Source: Verrucomicrobiota bacterium
GTDB lineage: Bacteria > Verrucomicrobiota > Verrucomicrobiia > Chthoniobacterales > SZAS-18
NCBI GenBank assembly: GCA_019241085.1
Contig: JAFAXH010000165.1
Coordinates: 1 to 37,313, forward strand
Reading direction: 5' to 3'
DNA length: 37,313 nucleotides
Below, piece after piece: positions 31,080 to 37,313 of the stretch (positions within the stretch are counted from its first letter, which is position 1; each line of letters starts with the position of its first letter). Below the pieces are notes generated by a model. It had not been told where the DNA came from. It saw nothing but the letters and a program-made list of their open reading frames with translations, and did not search any database. The position numbers and the translations under genes were made by a program.

Positions 31080-32480
31080 ATGCCCAACAATCAGCCGCTC
31101 CCAGCGCCGACTTCCGCTGCGTCTCCGCCTCTGGGAGCTGCCGCGGGAGCGGAACGCGGTGCCGCCGCCGGCCGGCGCTGCCGCGAGCGCATCGGCCGCG
31201 CCGACCAAGGGCGCTGGACGCCGGCGCCCGCTCGCCCCGACCCGGTGAACGCTCTGCTCGCCGCCAACGCCGGCCGGCTGGCCGAGCTGCTGCCGCTGAA
31301 GTGGGGCCGCATGGCCGCCTCGCCCTTCGCCTTTTTCCGGGGCGCCGCCCCGCTGATGGCCGCGGACCTCGCCGGCTGGCCCACTACTGGACTGCTTGTG
31401 CAGCTTTGCGGCGACGCGCACGTGCGCAACCTCGGCGCCTACGCCGCCCCGGACGGCCATCTTGTCTTCGATCTCAACGACTTTGACGAAACCATCGTCG
31501 GTCCGTGGGAATGGGACCTCAAACGCCTGGCCACCAGCTTCGTGCTCGCCAACCGCGAAGCCGGCGGGCGCGACGACAAGGAAGGCGCCGCCGCCGTGCG
31601 CCAGCTCGTCGCCAGCTACCGCGCCGCGCTGGGCCGCTTCGCGGGAATGCGCGCGCTGGAACTGGTCACCTACGAGGTGCGGCGGCAGTCCAAAAGCGGC
31701 CCGGTGCGCGCCATCCTGCAAAAGGCCGAGCGCGCCACGGCCGCCCGCACCTTGCAAAAGCTCACCGAACCGCCGCCAGGCACCGGCGGCAATGGCCTGC
31801 CACGTTTCCACGACCAGCCGCCGCTGCTGCGCCACGTGCCCGACGAAGAAGCGGCGAAAGTCCTCGCCGCGCTCGGGCCATACCGCGAGACACTCGGAGC
31901 CGACCGCCGGCAGGTGCTCGCTCTGTATCGCCCCGCCGACGTGGCCTTCAAGGTTGTCGGCACAGGCAGCGTCGGCACCCGCGACTACGTCGTGCTGCTC
32001 TTTGGCCGCGGCGCGGATGACCCGCTTTTTTTGCAGGTGAAAGAGGAGCTGCCGAGCTGCTGGGCGCCGCACCTGCCCGCCGGCGCCGCGCCGGGCTATG
32101 CCAACCAAGGCCAGCGCGTCGCCGAAGGCCAGCACCGGCTGCAAACTGTCACCGACGCCTTTGTCGGCTGGACAAAGCTCGACGGCGCGGATTACCTCGT
32201 GCGTCAGCTCGCCGACCACAAGGCCGCCGTCGATCCAGCGGAACTCAAAGGCGACGCGCTCACGGAATACGCGCTGGTCTGCGGCGAGGTGCTCGCCAAG
32301 GCCCACGCGCGCACCGGCGACGCGGCGGCGCTGGCCGCTTATTGCGGGCGCAGCAGTGACCGGCTCGACCGGGCGCTGGCGGAGTTCGCCCTTGCCTACG
32401 CCGGGCAGACCACGCGCGATCACGCCGCGCTGGTGGCCGCGGTGCGCGCGGGGAAAGTCCCGGCGACCAGCGGGGTGTGA
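31080..32480 (+). CDS. DUF2252 family protein
   Basis: This 466-residue cytoplasmic protein matches DUF2252. Characteristic blocks are RMAASPFAFFRGAAPLMAADL, GDAHVRNLGAYAAPDG, FDLNDFDETIVGPWEWDLKRLATS, and VAFKVVGTGSVGTRDYVVLLFGRG. GDAHxxNxG and FDxNDFDE resemble the catalytic and metal-binding motifs of aminoglycoside-kinase-like folds, so a phosphotransfer role is possible but unproven. The first 45 residues are Ala/Pro-rich and may be a flexible leader. It is paired with the MgtC-like gene (11 bp gap). Confidence 0.82.
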   Translation: MPNNQPLPAPTSAASPPLGAAAGAERGAAAGRRCRERIGRADQGRWTPAPARPDPVNALLAANAGRLAELLPLKWGRMAASPFAFFRGAAPLMAADLAGWPTTGLLVQLCGDAHVRNLGAYAAPDGHLVFDLNDFDETIVGPWEWDLKRLATSFVLANREAGGRDDKEGAAAVRQLVASYRAALGRFAGMRALELVTYEVRRQSKSGPVRAILQKAERATAARTLQKLTEPPPGTGGNGLPRFHDQPPLLRHVPDEEAAKVLAALGPYRETLGADRRQVLALYRPADVAFKVVGTGSVGTRDYVVLLFGRGADDPLFLQVKEELPSCWAPHLPAGAAPGYANQGQRVAEGQHRLQTVTDAFVGWTKLDGADYLVRQLADHKAAVDPAELKGDALTEYALVCGEVLAKAHARTGDAAALAAYCGRSSDRLDRALAEFALAYAGQTTRDHAALVAAVRAGKVPATSGV

Positions 32481-32734
32481 AAATCCGTGGCGCGCGGCGG
32501 TGCTGCCGCCATCCTGGACGCTGGTTGGCAGCTTGCAATTCTTTGCCGCCGGCGCGGGGCGGAAAATTTTGTCGTAAAAAAGCGAAAAAAGTTTTGACAC
32601 TCACCGCCCTTTCCTGAAAAGCTGCGCGCGTTCCGGGGTTTTTTCCCCGCGCTCCACCTCGCCCGAAGCCTCGCTGCACACGCCTTTTCGTTTTTTCGCA
32701 ATTTCAATTTGTCTCTCCCGCTCCACTTAAAATC
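32481..32734 (+). promoter_or_regulatory. Leader of the PEP-CTERM gene with possible promoter
   Basis: A-tracts near 32576-32590 precede TTGACA at 32594-32599, a good -35 match with a possible UP-like element. A clear -10 is not visible at the usual spacing (positions 32616-32622 read GAAAAGC). The remaining 135 bases up to the ATG at 32735 are a long leader with no recognised structure. Confidence 0.3.
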
Positions 32735-34372
32735 ATGAAAGCCCAGACCTCCCGCCAGTTCCTCACCCGGCTCGCCGCTCGCCGTCTTTCCCGCACTTGC
32801 CTCGCCCTGAGCCTCGGGCTGACGGTCGCGGGGCTGTCCACGCATTCTGTGCAGGCGGCGACTGATACCTGGACCGGTAATACCACGCCAAACTGGAGCC
32901 AGGTGGACGGTTTCAACGTGGTGCCAACTTCCGGGGACTCCTTGGTTTTCAATGCGGCGGGCAGCCAAGGCACAACGCTCACCGATGACTTGACCAGCGC
33001 GGCTTTCACCATCGCAGGCATCACCTTTAGTTCCACGGCGTCAGCCTACACCATAAACGGCAACGCGTTCACCTTGACGAGCGGCATCACGGTATCCTCG
33101 ACCACTTCGCAGATCATCAATAATCCCATTACCACCTCAGGCACAACTTTAATCACCCTGGCCACCACAGGTAACCTCACACTGGGGGGTAACCTCACAG
33201 GCAATGGCACGATCACGCAAAACGCCGGCACCAACAGTGCGGTAAGTGTGACCTTGAGTGGCAGCGACAACAGTGGGTTTACGGGCTCGTTTACGCAAAG
33301 CAGCAACACCGGCAACCGCACCAATATTAACTCGGCCGGTGCCGGCAGTGCGTCGGCGGCATGGACGTTCAACCGGGCGGTCGCTGGCGCGGTGGCGCTG
33401 AACTTCGGCACTGGCACGATTAACTTTGGCTCGCTCGCGGGCGGTGGATTTTTCCGCAACAACACCACGAACACGACGAGCACGATCAGCGTGGGAGCCT
33501 TGAACACGAGCACGACCTTCAGCGGCCAGCTCAACCTCAACGGCACGGCCAACATCGCGCTGACGAAAGTGGGCACGGGCACGCTGACGCTCTCGGGGCC
33601 AAGCACCTACACGGGCGCCACGACGGTCAACGGCGGCATCCTGAGCGTGACCGGTTCTCTGACCGGCACCTCGGGGGTGACGGTGAACAGCGGCGGCACG
33701 TTGGGCATCAGCGGCAGCGGCACCACCATCAACACGGCGGCGCTCATCACAGTGAACAGCGGCGGCACGGTGCGTGGCAGCGGGCCGAGCACAAACAGCC
33801 TTGCCACGGCGACGGCCACGGCCGGGGCGATCACGGTGGCCAGCGGCGGCATCGCGAGCTTTGGAGTGAATACAACTGGGACCAACTTCGCGACAGTGAC
33901 GAATGCATCGACGTTCATCGCCAACGTGTCCGCCACCTCGCTGACGCTGGCCGCGGGGTCCACCTACAACGCTTTTCTCGGCGCGCAGAGCGGCGTGAAC
34001 AACGGCTTGGGCAACCCGATTGGCCTTGCCTCGCTCCTGACGCTGAGTTCCAACACCGCCGGTGCCAGCACGCTGGGCGCGGCCGCCTTGGTGGTGAATG
34101 ATTCCGCCGCGGTGGCGAGCTTGGTGACCAACGAGGTCTTCAAGATCATCCAATACAACACGGGCGCGCTGCTGGGAACCTTTAGCAACGGCGCGACGGT
34201 GATGGGCACCTCTGGCTCGACCTACTCGATCAACTACGCGGCGAACGATCCCTTCGTGGAACTGACGGTGCTCACCGTCGTGCCCGAGCCGGGCACTTGG
34301 GCGATGGTGGCCGGCGGCGCGGGCGTCCTGTTGCTGGCGCAACGCGCGCGCCGGCGGCGCCGCAACGCTTAA
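32735..34372 (+). CDS. Secreted PEP-CTERM protein with autotransporter-type beta-strand repeats
   Basis: This 545-residue exported protein has a signal peptide (basic start, hydrophobic CLALSLGLTVAGL, likely cut after VQA near residue 42). The body is low-complexity Gly/Ser/Thr/Asn/Ala sequence that should fold as a beta-helix. A typical autotransporter-associated repeat, KVGTGTLTLSGPSTYTGATT then VNGGILSV, lies near 272-300. Shorter repeats of the type VTVNSGGTL and ITVNSGGTV follow. The C-terminus is a PEP-CTERM signal: VPEPGTW (about 515-521), a hydrophobic stretch, and RARRRRRNA. Exosortase would cut it and anchor or release the protein at the envelope. It probably forms a surface or matrix fibre; the exact role is unknown. 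No exosortase gene is in the window. Confidence 0.85.
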   Translation: MKAQTSRQFLTRLAARRLSRTCLALSLGLTVAGLSTHSVQAATDTWTGNTTPNWSQVDGFNVVPTSGDSLVFNAAGSQGTTLTDDLTSAAFTIAGITFSSTASAYTINGNAFTLTSGITVSSTTSQIINNPITTSGTTLITLATTGNLTLGGNLTGNGTITQNAGTNSAVSVTLSGSDNSGFTGSFTQSSNTGNRTNINSAGAGSASAAWTFNRAVAGAVALNFGTGTINFGSLAGGGFFRNNTTNTTSTISVGALNTSTTFSGQLNLNGTANIALTKVGTGTLTLSGPSTYTGATTVNGGILSVTGSLTGTSGVTVNSGGTLGISGSGTTINTAALITVNSGGTVRGSGPSTNSLATATATAGAITVASGGIASFGVNTTGTNFATVTNASTFIANVSATSLTLAAGSTYNAFLGAQSGVNNGLGNPIGLASLLTLSSNTAGASTLGAAALVVNDSAAVASLVTNEVFKIIQYNTGALLGTFSNGATVMGTSGSTYSINYAANDPFVELTVLTVVPEPGTWAMVAGGAGVLLLAQRARRRRRNA

Positions 34373-34442
34373 AAGTTCGGCGGCTGCTCACTCTGCTCCG
34401 AACATTCCGCTCCGGACACCAGCGCGTGTCCTGCCACTTCCG

Positions 34443-34487
34443 AGCCGCCGCGGTGTTCTGAACCAGGAACACTGCGGCGGCTTTTTT
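34443..34487 (+). terminator. Rho-independent terminator
   Basis: A 16-bp stem pairs AGCCGCCGCGGTGTTC (34443-34458) with GAACACTGCGGCGGCT (34467-34482), with one G-U pair and an 8-nt loop, and is followed by a run of six T. It ends the PEP-CTERM gene, 70 bp after its stop. Confidence 0.9.
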
Positions 34488-34647
34488 CTTTCGTTCGTTG
34501 GTCCGGCCGTGGTGGAAGCAAGCGGGTGATTTGATCCACCGTCGGGACGCTCACGCGCGGAGAGAATCCTGAAATAATGGGGCGCGGGCGCTTGGGCGTT
34601 GCGTCCGGCGGTGGCAGGAAGTTTTTAATGCGCTTGCGTCCGTGGGG

Positions 34648-34660
34648 TTAACCGGTTTAA
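34648..34660. promoter_or_regulatory. LacI-type operator-like palindrome
   Basis: TTAACCGGTTTAA lies 35 bp upstream of the LacI-family start. The AACCGGTT core is an 8-bp perfect palindrome and resembles the central CG-type half-sites (TNAACC/GGTTNA) of LacI-family operators. Autoregulation by the neighbouring regulator is an inference. Confidence 0.45.
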
Positions 34661-34695
34661 AAGCCTCCGGAGCGAGGCGGCATTTGTTGTAGTAA

Positions 34696-35781
34696 ATGAC
34701 AATCACCGGGAGACCACCGCATCAGCTCACGCTCCGCGACGTTGCGCGGATGGTCGGCGTGTCGCACGTCACGGTTTCCCTGGCGTTGCGCAACAGTCCG
34801 AAGCTGCCCCTGGCGCGTCGCCGGGAGATCCAGGCCGTGGCGGAGCGCGTGGGCTACCGGCCCAACCCGATGGCCTCGGCGCTGGCGCACTTCAAGCAGA
34901 GTTCCAAGGTGCAGCCGATCCAGGCAGGCCTGGCTTGGCTGAACTTCTGGCCGGAGCCGCAGCAACTGCACCGGCACGCCGAGTTTGCACGCTATTGGCA
35001 GGGTGCCCGGATGGCGGCGGAGACGCTCGGTTATCGGCTGGAGGAGCTGGTCTGCGGGAGCGACCCGCCGTCGATCGCCCGGTTGCAGAAAGTGCTCTTG
35101 TCGCGCGGCATTGGCGGAATCATGCTGCCTCCGCAGCAGCGACGCTTTGATTGGACGGGATTGGATTGGGAGGGATTTTCCGCCGTGCGTCTGGGTCGTT
35201 CCGAGCCGACTCCGCGCCTGCACACCGTCGCCGCCGACCAGGTGGCCAACACCATCCTCGGCTTCAACGAAATCCGGGCCCGGGGTTACGCCCGGGTAGG
35301 CTTCGTCTCCGGAGCGGCCAACCAGGGCGGCGCGCTGTTTGAGGCCGGATTTTTGATGGCGCAACGCTGCATCGAAAAGGAGCTGTGGGTGCCCGTCCTG
35401 CGCCTGGAAGGGGCCGATGCAGCCGACCACCGCTCAAGGCTGGGGCATTGGCTGAAGCGGCACCGGCCCGACGCGGTGTTCACCGAGATGCATACGATCC
35501 CTGGGTTGCTCCGGCGGTGCGGTTGCCGCGTGCCCGAGGATGTGGGGCTGGCGGTGACCAGCGTGCTGGATGGCAACGCCGGGGCGGCGGGCATTTACCA
35601 AAATCCCGAGGAAGTGGGTCGCGTCGCCTCGCAGGTGCTGGTCTCCCTGCTCCGCGATAACGACCGCGGCAGCCCCTCGATTTTCCGGCAGATCCTGGTG
35701 GAAGGCGCCTGGGTGGATGGGCAAACCCTGCCCGATCGCCGCGCCTGGGCCGATGGTTCCCGTCCGCGCGAAGCTGCGTAG
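34696..35781 (+). CDS. LacI-family transcriptional regulator
   Basis: This 361-residue regulator has an N-terminal LacI helix-turn-helix (about 10-60: LTLRDVARMVGVSHVTVSLAL and VAERVGYRPNPMASAL) and a hinge. The C-terminal sugar-binding domain contains GYARVGFVSG and VPEDVGLAVTSVLDG, the family blocks for inducer binding and dimerisation. The binding domain is diverged in its middle, so the ligand is not predictable. It probably controls the GH43 gene downstream and itself through the palindrome at 34648. The ATG at 34696 is directly followed by the HTH homology. Confidence 0.85.
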   Translation: MTITGRPPHQLTLRDVARMVGVSHVTVSLALRNSPKLPLARRREIQAVAERVGYRPNPMASALAHFKQSSKVQPIQAGLAWLNFWPEPQQLHRHAEFARYWQGARMAAETLGYRLEELVCGSDPPSIARLQKVLLSRGIGGIMLPPQQRRFDWTGLDWEGFSAVRLGRSEPTPRLHTVAADQVANTILGFNEIRARGYARVGFVSGAANQGGALFEAGFLMAQRCIEKELWVPVLRLEGADAADHRSRLGHWLKRHRPDAVFTEMHTIPGLLRRCGCRVPEDVGLAVTSVLDGNAGAAGIYQNPEEVGRVASQVLVSLLRDNDRGSPSIFRQILVEGAWVDGQTLPDRRAWADGSRPREAA

Positions 35782-36078
35782 AACTTTGCTCTGCTCTACA
35801 CTACACGAGCCTGGCTTCCTGGCTCCAGCAGGGCCTGGTGTGCCTTGCATAAAATTCTGAATATTATCCAGCCGCATAGCGGCGGCGAAGCAGAGCGGGA
35901 GCCGGGCGGCTGCCAGGAGGATTTTGCGGTGTGATTGGCTAGCTACTCTATGCTTACTTCCTTTTTCTTCTTCCCTATAACCCGTGGAAGATGCGATTAT
36001 TTCGTGCAGCAGATCAAGAATCGGCGGAAATGCTTCATGGCCGCTTCCCATTAAATCAAGCTTTCAAATTACTCGAAC
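35782..36078. other. Intergenic region between regulator and GH43
   Basis: No gene is supported in these 297 bases. An 8-bp inverted repeat (GCTCTGCT near 35789 and AGCAGAGC near 35890) surrounds partly self-complementary GGCTCC/GGAGCC segments. The lower-GC stretch near the GH43 start is visible from about 35935. No clear promoter or second LacI-like operator was found. Confidence 0.4.
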
Positions 36079-37065
36079 ATGCCACTTCCTGCTACGGCGA
36101 AGGCGCGACAGTTGCATCCGGCGGTGATAGAACCTGGGTTGCCTTGGCTCGATGATCGCGGCAAGCACATCCAGGCGCACGGCGGCGGCATCATCAAGCT
36201 GGATGACACCTGGTATTGGTTCGGCGAAGATCGTTCGCGCGACAACGATCCCGAAAAGCGCTACGTCGCCTGCTATTCTTCAAAGAATTTGATTCATTGG
36301 CAGTTCCGCCATCAGGTGCTTGCGCTCAGTGACCCCGAGAATTTTGGCCACGAATGGGTGCTTGAACGACCGAAAGTCTATTATCACGCCATGACGAGGA
36401 AATTCGTCATGTATATGCACATTGATGGACGTTTGCCGGGGAATAGTTCCCGTTACAGCATTGCAAGCGTTGGCATCGCCACCTGCGATACGGTCGATGG
36501 CGATTACCGCTACCAACGCCACTTTCGACCTTTGGGGCGTGAGAGTCGCGACCTCGGGCAGTTCATCGACGATGACGGCGCGGCTTACCTCATCTTTGAA
36601 AGCAGGCCCTCGCACGGATTCTACATCGCTGCTCTCTCCGGCGATTATCTCGACGTTAGCCGCGAGGTTTGTTTTGTCCCCGCACCGTTGGAAGGCGGAG
36701 CCATTGTAAACTATGACGGCCTCTATTATGTCCTTGGCTCTGGGTTGACGGGTTGGTGGCCCAATGCGAACCAATACGCCACCGCAAAACGGCTCGAAGG
36801 CCCGTGGTCAAATTTTGCAGACTTTGCTCCCGCCCACACGCACACTTGGGGATCGCAGACTACCAATCTCATCAAAGTCGTCGGGTCAACCAAGACGACT
36901 GTGATCTATGCGGGCGACCGGTGGCGTCCCGAAGAGCATTGGGACAGCCGGTATCTATGGATGCCCTTGGAAATCGGCGACGGCAAACTCGCCTTGCCTG
37001 AACCAAAGCCCTGGACGATCGACATCGAGTCCGGTGAAACTTCAATCGAGGAACAACACCAGTGA
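36079..37065 (+). CDS. Glycoside hydrolase family 43 (exo-beta-1,3-galactanase-like)
   Basis: This 328-residue five-bladed beta-propeller enzyme has no signal peptide, so it would act in the cytoplasm on imported oligosaccharides. It has the GH43 blocks IQAHGGGIIK, DTWYWFGEDRS, ERPKVYYH, SRDLGQFIDDDGAAYLIFES, SGLTGWWPN and YAGDRWRP. Glu96, Glu205 and Gln260 fall at almost the same positions as Glu102, Glu208 and Gln263 of the fungal 1,3-galactanase type (GH43_24), in which a Gln replaces the usual Asp base. That comparison is from memory of the family. The gene has clearly lower GC and different codon use than the rest of the window (more AT-ending codons), which suggests recent acquisition. 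No strong ribosome site precedes the ATG. Confidence 0.8.
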   Translation: MPLPATAKARQLHPAVIEPGLPWLDDRGKHIQAHGGGIIKLDDTWYWFGEDRSRDNDPEKRYVACYSSKNLIHWQFRHQVLALSDPENFGHEWVLERPKVYYHAMTRKFVMYMHIDGRLPGNSSRYSIASVGIATCDTVDGDYRYQRHFRPLGRESRDLGQFIDDDGAAYLIFESRPSHGFYIAALSGDYLDVSREVCFVPAPLEGGAIVNYDGLYYVLGSGLTGWWPNANQYATAKRLEGPWSNFADFAPAHTHTWGSQTTNLIKVVGSTKTTVIYAGDRWRPEEHWDSRYLWMPLEIGDGKLALPEPKPWTIDIESGETSIEEQHQ

Positions 37066-37313
37066 TCTTTCCGCTGGGCGCAAACGTCCGGCAGAGAACT
37101 GCGGCACAAGTTCGCCGGGCAACCCTCTTTCCAAGATGATCCGGTAGCGCACAGGCCATCCCGAATTCCTGGTCTTGGGAAAGTAGGCAACCTTTGCGCC
37201 TGCTTTCGATACCTCCTCCCTTCACACCTGTGCATGGTTGGACAAATAGCGGATGCCTCTATCCAAATTTGTTGGCCCTTCACTGCGTCGGATGGGGCGC
37301 CAAGGCATAGTTC
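37066..37313. other. Window end, nothing recognised
   Basis: These 248 bases after the GH43 stop hold no recognisable gene, terminator or repeat. Short open frames on both strands show no family resemblance. Confidence 0.4.

Noticed and set aside
37066..37313. Possible transposase remnant at the window end
   Set aside because: No frame shows a transposase motif, and no inverted repeat flanks the region.

Overview
The window reads as a high-GC chromosome segment from a Verrucomicrobiota-like bacterium, most probably close to Opitutales. This is inferred from gene content, not from a marker gene. The main pointers are a secreted protein with autotransporter-type beta-strand repeats and a C-terminal PEP-CTERM sorting signal, a TIGR03790-type protein paired with a PhnP-like metallohydrolase, and a LacI regulator beside a GH43 glycosidase. 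No rRNA, tRNA, CRISPR array, integrase or intact transposase was seen.

Layout. 1-3.6 kb: a short MgtE-like transporter, a GT2 glycosyltransferase and a polytopic membrane protein run on the plus strand against a convergent methyltransferase. 3.6-5.8 kb: a repeat-rich patch with a perfect 28-bp REPIN-like inverted repeat, a DUF1810 gene, a broken VOC gene, an Sfp-type phosphopantetheinyl transferase and a nested pair of inverted repeats. 5.8-14.8 kb: the largest unit, a periplasmic molybdenum hydroxylase operon. It encodes a Tat-exported 2Fe-2S subunit, an FAD subunit, a Tat-exported Mn-type superoxide dismutase, two tandem molybdopterin subunits, an XdhC-type maturation factor and a MocA-type cytidylyltransferase. 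A DoxX-like gene follows. 15.4-20.7 kb: two large hybrid histidine kinases in tandem. 20.7-23.3 kb: the TIGR03790 gene and the metallohydrolase, on the minus strand. 23.4-23.6 kb: the remnant of a ClC chloride channel gene. 23.7-27.9 kb: a CysJ-like flavoprotein reductase, then an SDR oxidoreductase, a LarA-family protein and AraD, which together suggest uronate or pentose metabolism. 27.9-30 kb: a vapBC pair whose toxin gene is frameshifted and joined to a stray PEP-CTERM tail, then two unrecognised minus-strand genes. 30.2-32.5 kb: MgtC/SapB and DUF2252 proteins. 32.7-34.5 kb: the PEP-CTERM beta-strand-repeat protein with a strong terminator. 34.6-37.1 kb: a LacI regulator with an operator-like palindrome, and a GH43 enzyme with lower GC.

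How the genes fit together. The clearest system is the molybdenum hydroxylase operon. The FeS subunit carries a twin-arginine signal, as in the periplasmic PaoABC aldehyde oxidoreductase. XdhC and MocA would supply matured cofactor. A Tat-exported SOD gene lies inside the operon and overlaps the first molybdopterin subunit by ATGA, so an enzyme family that can leak superoxide appears to be co-produced with its own detoxifier in the same compartment. The most unusual structures are the vapC/PEP-CTERM chimera and the two sets of paired inverted repeats.
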